37,833 bases of DNA from Planococcus halocryophilus (GTDB lineage Bacteria; Bacillota; Bacilli; Bacillales_A; Planococcaceae): contig NZ_JAKVTG010000022.1 of NCBI RefSeq assembly GCF_022489025.1, positions 1 through 37,833 on the forward strand. Reading direction: 5' to 3'. Positions 1 to 9,204 of the stretch are shown here, piece after piece. Below the pieces are notes generated by a model that saw only the letters and a list, made by a program, of their open reading frames with translations, was not told the origin of the DNA and made no database searches. The translations under genes were made by a program, and so were the position numbers. Each line of letters opens with the position of its first letter. The stretch's first letter is position 1.

Positions 1-183
1 AGCATGCTCCGTTAATGTCGTGTCAAGTGCAATACGCAATTCAGCAGCGGGTGTTGCTGTCGCCATTTCCATGGATGCTTCGCTCGCTGTAGAATGTCCT
101 CCGTGGCTGTCGGCAAGTGCCGCCGTTGGTACCAGTAAGGCTAGGCTAAGTGGTAAGGCTAAAAGTACTTTGTTTAATTTCAT
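1..183 (-). CDS. Secreted protein, N-terminal fragment (cut by window edge)
   Basis: Only the first 61 codons are in the window; the gene runs off the left edge. The start ATG at 183 is preceded by GGGAGCG at good spacing. The N-terminus is a classical Sec signal peptide: MKLNK, then a Leu/Ala-rich hydrophobic stretch, with a probable cleavage site after PTAALA (about residue 24). The mature part begins DSHGGHSTAS and reaches an ELRIALDTTLTEH segment at the edge. A pattern of this kind occurs in some secreted Bacilli proteins that also carry copper-amine-oxidase-like repeats, but too little is visible to assign it. Export is well supported; the function is unknown. Confidence 0.7.
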   Translation of the reverse strand, partial: MKLNKVLLALPLSLALLVPTAALADSHGGHSTASEASMEMATATPAAELRIALDTTLTEHA

Positions 184-319
184 CTAAAATCGCTCCCTTT
201 TTTTCTTTTTTTTTTTCGTTATACAGGCATAACGCAAAGGGTTTAGCTTTAGATCACTTTTTTTGAAAGTAAATTGAAATTAATATTTTGTACTGAGTAA
301 TGGTTTGTAAAAATGGCAA

Positions 320-356
320 TAAAAAAAAACCGAGTGCGTAATAAGAGCACTCGGTA
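320..356 (-). terminator. Intrinsic terminator of the M42 peptidase operon
   Basis: The hairpin arms ACCGAGTGC and GCACTCGGT are followed on the minus strand by nine to ten U residues. It lies just past the aminopeptidase stop codon. Confidence 0.9.
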
Positions 357-366
357 ATTATATTTT

Positions 367-1446
367 TCATGTATCTAGAAAATTTTTGCCGATCAGTTCT
401 TTTGAAGCAAAAATAAATTCCTCCACTAGACGAACTGAGTTTTCGAGATCATCCAAGTCGATAACTTCAATCGGTGTATGTGTGTAACGCGAAGGAATAG
501 ACACCACTCCCGTTGAGACTCCTGTAGAAGTCATATGAATTGCTCCAGCATCTGTTCCGATGCCCATAAAAATTTCTTGTTGATAAGGAATGTTTTTTTC
601 TTCAGCAACTTTTTCTAAAAGACCTGTAACAAGAGGATGAGAAATCAATGACTTGTCAGCTACTTTAATACATGGTCCTTCTCCAAGTTTTCTTGTTCCT
701 GTCATCAAGACATCGTACGTATCACTTGTTGGCGTCGTATCGACAGCCAATGCAAAATCTGGTTTGATACCTTGTGACAATACAGATGCACCTCTTAATC
801 CTACTTCTTCTTGAACCGTGAAGACGCAGTAAATGTCGCCATGTTTAGCTTCTTTGTTTGACCGAAGATTATTGATCAGTGCAATTAACACTGCGCAACC
901 TGCGCGGTCATCCAAAGCTTTTCCGATTACTCGATTTCGCTTTTTGTCACCCGCCAATTTCAATTTGCTCCCATAGCTTATCGGTTGGCCGACTTTAATC
1001 CCCATTTCTAGAACTTCCTCTGCCGAAGATGCGCCGACGTCAATGTATAAATCACGGTGAGAATCAATTCGCTTTGGGTCATCCCACTTTACATAATGAA
1101 CAGCCAAAGCGCCAATTACACCTTCGATATAACCCGCTAAACTTTTGATGGTAACTGATTGCGCTAGCAAGATCCGATTATCAAATCCTCCGAGCTGTTC
1201 AAAGCGCAGTGTGCCATTCGGTTCGATTTTCTTAACGATGAAACCTATTTCATCTGCATGTGCTGCTAGTAAAATAGATGGCATTTGAGAATCTGTCGCT
1301 TTTACTGTAGCAATCAAATTACCAAGCGGATCAACTTCTAGTTGATCTACTTTATCTTGTATTTCTTTTTTGATAAAGCGTTGAACATCTTGCTCAAAGC
1401 CACTTGGCCCTACTAAATCACACAAATCTTTCAATAGTTTATACAA
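367..1446 (-). CDS. M42 family metallo-aminopeptidase (glutamyl aminopeptidase/endoglucanase-like)
   Basis: Cytoplasmic dinuclear-metal aminopeptidase of the M42 family (FrvX/YsdC/PepA type), which trims N-terminal residues from peptides; the family is often misnamed endoglucanase. The 359 aa length is normal. The metal-site residues are visible: HAD at 63-65, the DDR motif at 179-181, the catalytic QEE at 212-214, D236 in AVDTT, and H323 in the SRYTHTP segment. The start is TTG at 1446, with GAGGTGG seven bases upstream; an ATG nearby is out of frame and stops at once. It lies 17 bp behind the peptide-binding lipoprotein gene with no terminator between, so the two are probably co-transcribed, fitting peptide uptake followed by hydrolysis. 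The family call is secure; the natural substrate is not known. Confidence 0.93.
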   Translation of the reverse strand: MYKLLKDLCDLVGPSGFEQDVQRFIKKEIQDKVDQLEVDPLGNLIATVKATDSQMPSILLAAHADEIGFIVKKIEPNGTLRFEQLGGFDNRILLAQSVTIKSLAGYIEGVIGALAVHYVKWDDPKRIDSHRDLYIDVGASSAEEVLEMGIKVGQPISYGSKLKLAGDKKRNRVIGKALDDRAGCAVLIALINNLRSNKEAKHGDIYCVFTVQEEVGLRGASVLSQGIKPDFALAVDTTPTSDTYDVLMTGTRKLGEGPCIKVADKSLISHPLVTGLLEKVAEEKNIPYQQEIFMGIGTDAGAIHMTSTGVSTGVVSIPSRYTHTPIEVIDLDDLENSVRLVEEFIFASKELIGKNFLDT

Positions 1447-1463
1447 AGTCCATCCACCTCAAA

Positions 1464-3104
1464 TTATTGATTTGATAAGTATACATCCGTCATTAAATCG
1501 TTGCTCATTGGATGTGGTTTATAATCTTCTACATAGTCACTTTGTGCAAGTGGTGGCGTTGTATATGCCAACATCACCCAAGGCGCGTCTTCTTGAAATA
1601 ATTGTTGTGCTTCCTTATAAAGTTCAGTTCGTTTATCCTGATCAATAGTTTCACGGGCTTCCGTGATCAAAGAAGTAAATTCGTCACTCTTATAGAAGGC
1701 AATGTTTTGTGCGGGTACTTCCGCATTTGTTTTACTCAAGTTTGGATATAAGAAGTTATCAGGGTCCGCCATTACACCTGTCCAACCATACATGGCCATA
1801 CTATGTTTTCCGTTCTTAGTGTCTTCTAGATACGTTGCCCACTCCATTGAAACAATCTCTGCTGTAATGCCAATTTCGGCTAAATCAGATTGGATTGCTT
1901 CAGCGATTTTCATCGGTTCAGGTAAATACGGACGTGGATTGCTCATCGTATATAATTCAGTTTCAAAACCATTTTCGAAGCCAGCTTCAGCTAATAGTTT
2001 TTTCGCTTCTTCGACATCGTAATCGTATTTTTTCAACTCATCATTATGACCCCATAACGAAGGAGGTAACGGACTCGTTGCCGGATCTGCTAATCCATTA
2101 TAAAAAGCATCAACGATCTCTTCTTTATTGATGGCCATGTTAATTGCTTTTCTCACCAATGGATCATCAAATGGTTCTTTTTCCATATTAAACGCCATGT
2201 AACCAATATTGAAGCTTGGACGCTTCTGCAGTTCAAGTCCTTCCGTTTCTTCTACGATATTAGTGTCCCCGGCATTCATCCCGTCTAAAATATCAATTTC
2301 TCCAGTTTGTAATGCATTCAAGCGAGCTGCATTTTCAGGGATTACTTGATAGATAAGCTTATCCAAGTAAGGTTTTCCTTCCACCCAATAATTCGGATTT
2401 TTTGCTAGTGTAATAGTACTGTTCCGGCTCCACTCCTCAAATTGGAAGGGTCCTGTCCCTACCGGATGCTCATATAATTCCTCACCATATTGCTCAATGG
2501 CAGCTGGGCTGGCAATTCCGAACATAGAAATGGCTAAGTAACTAAGAAATGGAGCAGTTTTCCGTTTTAGTTTTATTTCAAGCTCATGATCACCTGTCGC
2601 TTTGACATGTTCGATTAAATGATTTTCGTCACCTTTAAATCCTCCATAGAGAAATGGATAGTATGGAAAGTCTCCTTGGTGATATGGATTTTCTGGATCC
2701 ATCCATCGTTCAAAGTTAAAGACAACAGCTTCTGCGTTAAAATCAGTTCCATCATGAAATTTAACGCCCTCGCGTAATTGGAATGTCCAGGTCAAGCCAT
2801 CTTCGCTAGAACTATACTCTGTAGCCAGTTTCGGTTGTAATTCTAAATTGTCATCGTACTCCAGTAATGTTTCAAAAACATTATGGGTGATTCGGATGGA
2901 TTCACCATCCGTGACATTGATTGGATCTAAGCCGACTGAGTCAGCCCCACGTCCGTAAATCAATGTGCCACCTTGTTTATCTTCTTCCGTCATTTCTTTC
3001 ACATTGTTTTCTGAGCTTTCTTCTTTCGTGCTTTCCGAGCAAGCAGTAAGCAATACTAGCAACATTAATAAAAGATACATTGAACGCTGTAAATTTCTTT
3101 TCAC
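1464..3104 (-). CDS. Dipeptide/oligopeptide ABC transporter substrate-binding lipoprotein
   Basis: Extracellular solute-binding protein of family 5 (DppE/OppA-like), anchored as a lipoprotein. The open frame extends upstream to 3221, but the preferred start is GTG at 3104, preceded by GGAGGG with seven-base spacing. This gives a 546 aa protein with a clean type II signal peptide and lipobox LLTAC (Cys22). An acidic Ser/Glu-rich linker follows. Family signatures include GADSVGLDPINVTDGES, the GLTWTFQLREGVKFHDG segment and the HPVGTGPFQFEEW segment. No permease or ATPase genes are adjacent, so it must work with components encoded elsewhere. Its operon partner is the M42 aminopeptidase downstream. 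The ligand is probably a di- or oligopeptide, though nickel, haem and sugar binders also occur in this family. Confidence 0.92.
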   Translation of the reverse strand: MKRNLQRSMYLLLMLLVLLTACSESTKEESSENNVKEMTEEDKQGGTLIYGRGADSVGLDPINVTDGESIRITHNVFETLLEYDDNLELQPKLATEYSSSEDGLTWTFQLREGVKFHDGTDFNAEAVVFNFERWMDPENPYHQGDFPYYPFLYGGFKGDENHLIEHVKATGDHELEIKLKRKTAPFLSYLAISMFGIASPAAIEQYGEELYEHPVGTGPFQFEEWSRNSTITLAKNPNYWVEGKPYLDKLIYQVIPENAARLNALQTGEIDILDGMNAGDTNIVEETEGLELQKRPSFNIGYMAFNMEKEPFDDPLVRKAINMAINKEEIVDAFYNGLADPATSPLPPSLWGHNDELKKYDYDVEEAKKLLAEAGFENGFETELYTMSNPRPYLPEPMKIAEAIQSDLAEIGITAEIVSMEWATYLEDTKNGKHSMAMYGWTGVMADPDNFLYPNLSKTNAEVPAQNIAFYKSDEFTSLITEARETIDQDKRTELYKEAQQLFQEDAPWVMLAYTTPPLAQSDYVEDYKPHPMSNDLMTDVYLSNQ

Positions 3105-3271
3105 TCTTTTCCCTCCAATATGTTTTTCGTTAATTTCTTCTACATAACGGAAGTAAATTCCGATAATAATAGACATTAAGAAGATAATTATAAATATAAT
3201 CATGTTAATGTGAAATATCAAACGAATATTCTAAATTTTGAAAACAAATAAATCGCTTAAAATTTCTCAAT

Positions 3272-3306
3272 AAAAAACCACCCTATTTGCCTTACATAGA
3301 GTGGTT
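3272..3306 (-). terminator. Intrinsic terminator of the intracellular subtilisin gene
   Basis: On the minus strand AACCACTCTAT pairs with ATAGGGTGGTT and is followed by a U tract. It starts only a few bases past the protease stop codon. Confidence 0.85.
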
Positions 3307-3313
3307 CGCTACA

Positions 3314-4318
3314 TTAAAATTTTCTTGGATCCATTTTTTCGTCTGTATTATATGATTGATTGATCACTTTAACTAGTTGTTCAATCTTATTCAATATGTC
3401 TAATGCCAGTAGACCATTTCCTTCTGCGGTTTTCGGATAGCCAATAGACATAGTTCGCCGAACTAATTGAGCATATAATTCAGCCTCTGTCAGTTCACGA
3501 GCAAACTCTTTTTCGGCAATGTTCTTAATTAATGCTAACGCTCCTGAAACATGCGGTGTTGCCATCGAAGTTCCTGAAAGGCTGGCATACTTGCCACCAG
3601 GAAATGTTGAATAGATATCCACTCCCGGAGCTACTAAATCGATTTCATCATTCGTATTGCTGAAATTGGCAATGCGACGATTAAAATCCGCAGCCCCTAC
3701 TTGAATCACTTCCCCGTAAGCTCCCGGATAAGCATATTCGTTTGTATCGTATTTATTGTCTCCTTCGTTTCCTGCTGCACACACTACTGGAATTCCTGCA
3801 TCCACAGCCCGTTTCACTACCGCATGCAATTCTTCTACATCTTCTGGACCACCTAAAGACATGGAAATGACATGGACACGCTCGCCATTTGGTCCTCTCC
3901 AATCAATTGCAAACTGTATGCCGTCGATAATTCCTTGATATTCTCCGCCACCTTCACCGGACAATACCTTTAAAATAAGTAACTGAGCTTCAGGAGCCAC
4001 ACCTGCTATTCCTCCACTTTCTCTATAAGAAGCAGCAACCGTTCCCGCAACATGTGTCCCATGACCATTGTTATCATCAAAATTCGTCGCATCTGCATCG
4101 TAATCAGGTGTAAAATTTTTTCCATCCACAATTCTACCTTCTAAATCAGGGTGATCAGGCTGACATCCTGTATCTAAAATCGCGATAATTTTCCCTTTTC
4201 CTTTTTCTGCCCACTGCCATACTTCTGGTGCTTGAATCATCCGCACCCCTCTAGGAATTCGTGGTGCCTGATCTGCGATTTCTTCTACTCGGTAAGGAAT
4301 TAAATTTAACTTCGCCAT
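3314..4318 (-). CDS. isp: Intracellular subtilisin-family serine protease (ISP)
   Basis: Subtilase (peptidase S8) of the intracellular group. There is no signal peptide. Instead the short N-terminal propeptide carries the LIPY motif (residues 6-9 plus V11), which in studied ISPs blocks the active site until it is cleaved. The catalytic triad is visible: D49 in AILDTGC, H86 in [10 protein letters not shown] and S251 in SGTSMATPH, with the oxyanion Asn184 in AAGNEGDN. The 334 aa length is normal for the group. The start ATG at 4318 is preceded by GGGGAG with eight-base spacing. The gene is monocistronic, with terminators on both sides. The expected role is general protein turnover in the cytoplasm, often in stationary phase. 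The assignment is very secure. Confidence 0.95.
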   Translation of the reverse strand: MAKLNLIPYRVEEIADQAPRIPRGVRMIQAPEVWQWAEKGKGKIIAILDTGCQPDHPDLEGRIVDGKNFTPDYDADATNFDDNNGHGTHVAGTVAASYRESGGIAGVAPEAQLLILKVLSGEGGGEYQGIIDGIQFAIDWRGPNGERVHVISMSLGGPEDVEELHAVVKRAVDAGIPVVCAAGNEGDNKYDTNEYAYPGAYGEVIQVGAADFNRRIANFSNTNDEIDLVAPGVDIYSTFPGGKYASLSGTSMATPHVSGALALIKNIAEKEFARELTEAELYAQLVRRTMSIGYPKTAEGNGLLALDILNKIEQLVKVINQSYNTDEKMDPRKF

Positions 4319-4401
4319 TTAGTTCACTCCCCTTAATTTCCAGTTTTTTTCTTACTTCCCTAATTCGTCGTATCCCTCTCGAATCCTTTATTATTCCAAT
4401 G

Positions 4402-4434
4402 AAAAAACCCGAAGCTTATTAAGCACCGGGTTTT
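4402..4434 (-). terminator. Intrinsic terminator of the symporter operon
   Basis: On the minus strand CCCGGTGCTT and AAGCTTCGGG form a stem with a three-base loop, followed by UUUUUU. It separates the symporter operon from the protease gene. Confidence 0.9.
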
Positions 4435-4441
4435 CCATTTT

Positions 4442-5977
4442 TTATAATTGTCTAAATCCACCTGTGTTAGCACGCACATTGACCTCTGAATATTTCTTGA
4501 CATCAAGTTCTTTTGATAGCATCGTGCCTACCCATCCACCGATAAATCCAAGCGGTACAGAGAATAACGCCGGGTTGGTCAATGGGAAAATTGGATCTCC
4601 TACAAAAATTGCTGCACCCGCTACTGGATTCATTACACTTGGACTTAAGGACACCAGCACTAACGCCGAAATCAATCCTGTTAGAATTGCCGATACTGCC
4701 CCTGTAGTATTAAATCGTTTCCAGAAAATCGTGTAAAGAATAACTGGTAAATTGGCACTCGCCGCAATACAGAAAGCCAGAGACACGAGAAACGCCACAT
4801 TTAGGCTTTGCGCAAAGATAGCCAACAAAATTGAAAACGCGGATACCCCAAGAGAAGCATAACGAGCTGCCAACATTTGCTGACGTTCAGTCGCTTGACC
4901 TTTTTTAATAATTTGACCATAAATATCATGAGCAAAAGCCGAAGCACCAGTCAAAACCAGACCCGCTACTACGGCAAGAATCGTAGCAAATGCGACTGCA
5001 GATATAAATGACATTAAAACATCGCCACCTAAGGCTTGCGCCAATAGAGGTGCTGCCATATTTCCAGCAGGGTTTGTTGAAGTGATTAAATCAGACCCAA
5101 CAAAAGCTGCGGCCCCGAAACCTAGGAAGATGGTCATTACATAGAAAATCCCAACAATCCAAGTTGCCCACATAACTGAGCTTCGTGCTGTTTTCGCATC
5201 TTTTACTGTAAAAAAGCGCATCAAAATGTGAGGCAATCCTGCAGTTCCTAGAACCAAGGCAAGCATAAGTGAAATGGTATCCAACGGAATTTTGTATTTC
5301 ACTCCAGGACTTAAATACGCTTCTCCATGAGGCGTTGCCGTCTTCATCTGCGTAAACATGTCTAGAATATTAAAGTTGAAATTTTTGAGTACCAGGAAAG
5401 ATAAAATAACTGTACCGACCATCAACAACACCGCTTTGATAATCTGTACCCAACTTGTCGCTGTCATACCTCCAAATAATACATAGATAGTCATCATGAT
5501 ACCAACTAGCAACACAGCCCATATGTAATCAATGCCAAACAGCAATTGAATCAATGCTCCTGCTCCAACTAATTGAGCAATCATATAGAATATGACAATT
5601 GTGATAGAACTTAATGCCGCTGCTCCACGAACTTTTTTGGCATTAAAGCGTGCGTTGATCATATCAGCAAGCGTGTATTTCCCTAAATTGCGCAGTGGTT
5701 CAGCAACAATAAAAAGAACTACTAAATAGGCCACAAGATAGCCGATAGAAAATAGGAAACCATCAAATCCAAACAAAGCGATGGCTCCGGCAATTCCTAG
5801 GAAAGAAGCTGCTGATAAGTAATCTCCTGCAATGGCTAAGCCATTTTGCCAACCAGTCAAGCCGCCTCCTGCTGTATAAAAGTCACTCGCGGAATTTGTA
5901 CGTTTTGCTGCAAAATAAGTAATGACAAGGGTGATTCCCACGATAAAAATAAAAATGGATATAACCGTAGCATTCAT
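4442..5977 (-). CDS. actP: Sodium:solute symporter, acetate/monocarboxylate type (ActP/YwcA-like)
   Basis: A 511 aa multipass protein of the sodium:solute symporter family, with about 13 hydrophobic segments and almost no soluble extension. The N-terminal region has the ActP-like run DFYTAGGGLTGWQNGLAIAG followed by DYLSAASFLG. Further family signatures are LGKYTLADMINARF and the GTAGLPHILMRFFTVKDA region. In this subfamily the substrates are acetate and other short monocarboxylates such as propionate or pyruvate, taken up with Na+. The start ATG at 5977 has GAGGAGG upstream and overlaps the TGA of the DUF485 gene by four bases, so translation is coupled. The DUF485-ActP pairing (YjcH-ActP in E. 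coli, YwcB-YwcA in Bacillus) supports the call. The exact substrate is inferred. Confidence 0.9.
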   Translation of the reverse strand: MNATVISIFIFIVGITLVITYFAAKRTNSASDFYTAGGGLTGWQNGLAIAGDYLSAASFLGIAGAIALFGFDGFLFSIGYLVAYLVVLFIVAEPLRNLGKYTLADMINARFNAKKVRGAAALSSITIVIFYMIAQLVGAGALIQLLFGIDYIWAVLLVGIMMTIYVLFGGMTATSWVQIIKAVLLMVGTVILSFLVLKNFNFNILDMFTQMKTATPHGEAYLSPGVKYKIPLDTISLMLALVLGTAGLPHILMRFFTVKDAKTARSSVMWATWIVGIFYVMTIFLGFGAAAFVGSDLITSTNPAGNMAAPLLAQALGGDVLMSFISAVAFATILAVVAGLVLTGASAFAHDIYGQIIKKGQATERQQMLAARYASLGVSAFSILLAIFAQSLNVAFLVSLAFCIAASANLPVILYTIFWKRFNTTGAVSAILTGLISALVLVSLSPSVMNPVAGAAIFVGDPIFPLTNPALFSVPLGFIGGWVGTMLSKELDVKKYSEVNVRANTGGFRQL

Positions 5978-6369
5978 TTTGTTTCCTCCTCGTCATAATC
6001 AAATTCTTTTAACGTAGCTTTAGCCATTGCATCAAATTTTTCGGCTTTTTTCATGTAAACGGTTACAAGAATCCATGTCATGGCGAATAAAGAAAAAGCG
6101 AATACCCACACCCATGTGATGTCTCCAATGAAAGGCGCGTCCAACCAATTGGTATAGGAAATCACGATATTAAATAAGAGATAAAGCCCTAGAAATAATG
6201 CCGTCGTCGAGATAAGAAAGGTCTTCTTTTTACGCATCAACTCTCTGAAATTGGATGAGTTCTCGATTTTTTGAAAATCTGGCTCCTTAACCACTGGCCT
6301 TTCATGCGTTACCTTTTTCTCTCCCCTCGCATCCTGCTGTGTGTCATTTTCTGTGATTACTTTCGTCAC
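5974..6369 (-). CDS. DUF485 membrane protein, partner of the acetate-type symporter
   Basis: Small inner-membrane protein of the DUF485 (YjcH/YwcB) family, always found beside ActP-type symporters; its molecular role is unproven. A polar N-terminal tail of about 45 residues is followed by the family region SSNFRELMRKKKTFLIS, two transmembrane segments and a charged C-terminus. Two in-frame GTG codons are possible starts (6378 and 6369). The one at 6369 is preferred because GAGGGG lies about seven bases upstream, while at 6378 the same sequence would abut the start codon. This gives 131 aa. The polar tail is longer than in E. coli YjcH. It overlaps the symporter by four bases. Confidence 0.87.
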   Translation of the reverse strand: MTKVITENDTQQDARGEKKVTHERPVVKEPDFQKIENSSNFRELMRKKKTFLISTTALFLGLYLLFNIVISYTNWLDAPFIGDITWVWVFAFSLFAMTWILVTVYMKKAEKFDAMAKATLKEFDYDEEETK

Positions 6370-6552
6370 GTCTTTCACCCCTCGATTTTAGACTTTTCTG
6401 AATCTAAAAATAATTAAAGCACTTTTAATTTTCCACGTCAATCATTATAAGTAAAAAAATGTAAGGATAGTTCTTTTAACACTAATACATAAAGGTTTTT
6501 ATAGTAGTTTAGAGAATACAGTAGAGTAGCTTAAAAGTGAGGAGTCGATAAA

Positions 6553-7614
6553 ATGAAGAAATGGATGATTTATGGAGCAAATGGCTATACAGGCGAACTG
6601 ATTGCTAGAGAAGCTGTGAAGAGAGGATTATCACCTGTACTTGCAGGACGTAATGCCGATAAAATCAGACCATTAGCCGAGGAACTGTCACTGGCATTCC
6701 AAGCATTTTCGTTAAATGACCATGCAGCAAAACAGTTGAAAGACATAGATTTGGTTCTTCACTGTGCAGGTCCTTTTGACCTGACAAGTAAACCGATGAT
6801 TCAAGCTTGTCTGCAAGCAAAGGCGCATTACCTAGATATTACAGGAGAAATTTCTGTATTCGAATACACTCATTCACAACATGCTCAAGCAGTTGAAAAA
6901 GACATTATTCTTTGTTCTGGAGTCGGATTTGATGTTATCCCGACTGACTGCACCGCTTTAAAGTTAAAAGAGGCATTGCCCGATGCAATTGAATTATCTC
7001 TTGGTTTCGATTCGGATTCAGGCGTTTCACCAGGAACGTTTAAAACGATGATCCAAGGTCTCGGATCAACTAGCATGCATAGAAAAGACGGTGTGCTAGA
7101 ATCTGTCGCACTTGGCAGTCAGCACCGAACCATTGATTTTGGAAGAGGTTCACGTTCTGCTATGGGAATTCCTTGGGGCGACGTTTCGACCGCTTTCTAT
7201 ACAACTGGTGTACCGACCATTTCCACTTGGATTCCGATGAGCAAACCAAAAGTTCAAAGCGCTCGTTTGATGAAAGTCGCGAGTCCCTTGTTTGCTTCCG
7301 ATTGGGTAAAAGATAAGTTACAGAAACAAGTAGAAAAACGAGTAAAAGGTCCGAATAACGAATTCCGAGCTAACACGCCTGCTTATATTTGGGGAGAGGC
7401 AAGAAACGCGGAGGGCGTTATGAAAGTCGCTCGAATTCAAACCGCGAATGTTTACGATTTAACCGTTTACGGCTCACTTGATATCGTTCATCGTCTCTTG
7501 AGTGAACAAATCGATGGGGGCTATTATACACCTGCCGGACTCTTCGGTTCGAATTTGGTAGAAAAGTTACCAGGATCAGGAGCATTTGAAATCGACACAT
7601 TTTACCCTCGATAA
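6553..7614 (+). CDS. Saccharopine dehydrogenase-like NAD(P)-binding oxidoreductase (trans-acting enoyl reductase family)
   Basis: A 353 aa cytoplasmic protein with an N-terminal Rossmann fold: IYGANGYTGELIAREA (residues 7-22) is the dinucleotide-binding loop, followed by LAGRNADKI. The LHCAGPF segment and HYLDITGE are typical of the saccharopine dehydrogenase/trans-acting enoyl reductase group. The C-terminal half is the family's less conserved part. Members of this group are widespread and mostly uncharacterised, so the substrate cannot be stated; there is no lysine-pathway context. The start has GAGGAG upstream. It is transcribed alone, with a bidirectional terminator at its 3' end that it shares with the convergent iron-exporter operon. 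Confidence 0.85.
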   Translation: MKKWMIYGANGYTGELIAREAVKRGLSPVLAGRNADKIRPLAEELSLAFQAFSLNDHAAKQLKDIDLVLHCAGPFDLTSKPMIQACLQAKAHYLDITGEISVFEYTHSQHAQAVEKDIILCSGVGFDVIPTDCTALKLKEALPDAIELSLGFDSDSGVSPGTFKTMIQGLGSTSMHRKDGVLESVALGSQHRTIDFGRGSRSAMGIPWGDVSTAFYTTGVPTISTWIPMSKPKVQSARLMKVASPLFASDWVKDKLQKQVEKRVKGPNNEFRANTPAYIWGEARNAEGVMKVARIQTANVYDLTVYGSLDIVHRLLSEQIDGGYYTPAGLFGSNLVEKLPGSGAFEIDTFYPR

Positions 7615-7652
7615 AAAAAGCCAAATTCGAGTAATTCGAATTTGGCTTTTTT
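7613..7652. terminator. Bidirectional intrinsic terminator
   Basis: GCCAAATTCGA and TCGAATTTGGC form a nearly perfect stem flanked by A and T tracts on both sides. It serves the oxidoreductase gene on the plus strand and the fetA-fetB operon on the minus strand. Confidence 0.92.
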
Positions 7653-7660
7653 CTTAATGA

Positions 7661-8413
7661 TTATGAATTTCTCATTAATTGCATTCGTTGATTAAACAAC
7701 GTAGGGTACGACAAGAAACCAAGCATAACACTTGTCACAGCAGCAGTTGTCAATAGTAAGAACATGATGAGCAACTGAAATTGAACAGCTTGAATCGGGT
7801 CTGCCCCCGCAATAATTTGGCCGCTCATCATCCCTGGTAACTGAACGAGTCCTACCGTTTTCTGGCTTTCAATCGTTGGAATCATACTGGCTTTGATCGA
7901 CGTGATTAGTTGCCGGTGAATCGCCTGTTTAGGCGTTCCTCCGAGTGATAAGATCAATTCGGTTTGATCTTGATGTGATTCTACTTCCGCTGTAAAACGA
8001 TTCAAGAATAATATTGATAAGACCATCGAGTTTCCGATGACCATACCGCTAATCGGGATAATGTATTGCGCAGTAGCTGGTGTGATATTAAAGCCAAGCA
8101 AAATACTTTGCGTGAGCACTTCTACAGAGATTAAGGTAACCGCAACTTTTGTCGCAATGCCTTGAATCGCCGCTCCTTTTTTCTGCGCGTTATGTGTTGC
8201 TGCAACGACCATCAAACCAACCATCATGAAAATATAAAGTAAGCTGTCTGAATCAAAAACGAACTTCAGTACATAACCGACTGCCAATAATTGTACAATC
8301 GAGCGTAACGTTGCAATGATTGTGTCTTTCTCTAATCCAAGCTTTAAGGTTTTAGATAACACAAGAGGAATCAATACGAAAATTAAAGTAATCGATAACG
8401 TCAGGTAGCTCAT
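7661..8413 (-). CDS. fetB: Iron-export ABC transporter permease, FetB/UPF0014 family
   Basis: A 250 aa integral membrane protein with about six to seven hydrophobic segments, of the UPF0014 family (E. coli FetB/YbbM). The family hallmark is the conserved loop LSLGGTPKQAIHRQLITSIK (about residues 151-170) followed by the VGLVQLPGMMSGQIIAGADP segment. In E. coli FetAB lowers cellular iron and protects against oxidative stress. The gene overlaps the ATPase gene by four bases, a standard coupled pair. The ferritin gene immediately upstream on the same strand supports an iron role. Transport specificity is inferred from family and neighbourhood. Confidence 0.88.
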   Translation of the reverse strand: MSYLTLSITLIFVLIPLVLSKTLKLGLEKDTIIATLRSIVQLLAVGYVLKFVFDSDSLLYIFMMVGLMVVAATHNAQKKGAAIQGIATKVAVTLISVEVLTQSILLGFNITPATAQYIIPISGMVIGNSMVLSILFLNRFTAEVESHQDQTELILSLGGTPKQAIHRQLITSIKASMIPTIESQKTVGLVQLPGMMSGQIIAGADPIQAVQFQLLIMFLLLTTAAVTSVMLGFLSYPTLFNQRMQLMRNS

Positions 8414-9141
8414 TCTGCTTCCCCCCTGACAAACCGTTTGACTTTGTCATTTACCGGATCTTTCAGTAATTCACTTTCACCTGTTTCAATCACTTCGCCG
8501 TCCATCATGACCCATGTATAATCACCAATTTCAAGCGCTTGTTGCAAGTTATGAGTAATCCAAATAATCGTGGTATTGTATTTCCGGTTGATCTTAACTA
8601 TTAATTCTTCAATTTCTCTTAAAGAAGTACGGTCTAAAGAAGACGTGATTTCATCAAGTAACAAAACTTCCGGTTTATTGACGAGCGTTCGAGCAATGGA
8701 AACTTTTTGACGTTGACCACCAGACAAATCTTTCACCTTCCGCTCAAGAAGCTCTTTTTCCAATCCAACATCATGTAGTAATTCAAGCGCATCATCTTTC
8801 GACAACGATTCTCCTTGAAGTTCTAGTGGCAAAGTTAAATTTTCATACACGCTGCCTGTAATCATAGGCGCACTTTGAAGTGCGATCCCGACTAAGCGGC
8901 GTAACTCAACTGGTTCATAGCTTTCAATCGCACGATCTTTAATATACACTTCTCCCGATTGCGCTGAAAATAATCCATTGCATAATTTTAATAAGGTCGT
9001 TTTTCCCGCTCCGGATGGGCCAACTAATGTGGTAATTTTTCCTTCTGGAAAAGAACCGGTAATGCCTTTTAAAATAGGGGTCGTGTCAAATGAAAAATCA
9101 ACATGATTAAAATGGATAGCCGGTTTATATTTTACAGACAT
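8410..9141 (-). CDS. fetA: Iron-export ABC transporter ATP-binding protein, FetA-like
   Basis: ABC ATPase of 243 aa, partner of the UPF0014 permease. Walker A is GPSGAGKTT at residues 41-49, the signature is LSGGQRQKVSIAR, Walker B is VLLLDEITSSLD, and a switch His follows in IIWITHNLQQAL. The start is ATG at 9141, with AAGGAAG eight bases upstream. A GTG at 9150 is also in frame but overlaps that ribosome-binding site, so it is rejected. The Leu-Thr-Ser replacement in Walker B (DEITSSLD) is typical of this subfamily. It lies about 60 bp downstream of the ferritin gene, separated by a terminator. Together with the permease it should export iron (or a related metal) from the cytoplasm. Confidence 0.87.
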   Translation of the reverse strand: MSVKYKPAIHFNHVDFSFDTTPILKGITGSFPEGKITTLVGPSGAGKTTLLKLCNGLFSAQSGEVYIKDRAIESYEPVELRRLVGIALQSAPMITGSVYENLTLPLELQGESLSKDDALELLHDVGLEKELLERKVKDLSGGQRQKVSIARTLVNKPEVLLLDEITSSLDRTSLREIEELIVKINRKYNTTIIWITHNLQQALEIGDYTWVMMDGEVIETGESELLKDPVNDKVKRFVRGEAE

Positions 9142-9163
9142 ACAGTTCACTTCCTTTCAGGCA

Positions 9164-9195
9164 GAAAAACAGCACACGTTTTACGGTGTGCTGCT
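9164..9195 (-). terminator. Intrinsic terminator of the ferritin gene
   Basis: On the minus strand GCAGCACAC and GTGTGCTG form the stem and are followed by UUUUU. It lies between the ferritin and fetA. Read-through to fetAB is possible but not shown. Confidence 0.85.
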
Positions 9196-9204
9196 TTGTT
9201 GCTA

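Noticed and set aside
3105..3221. Membrane-spanning N-terminal extension of the peptide-binding protein
   Set aside because: It would place a second hydrophobic stretch before a complete lipoprotein signal peptide. GTG at 3104 has a strong ribosome-binding site.
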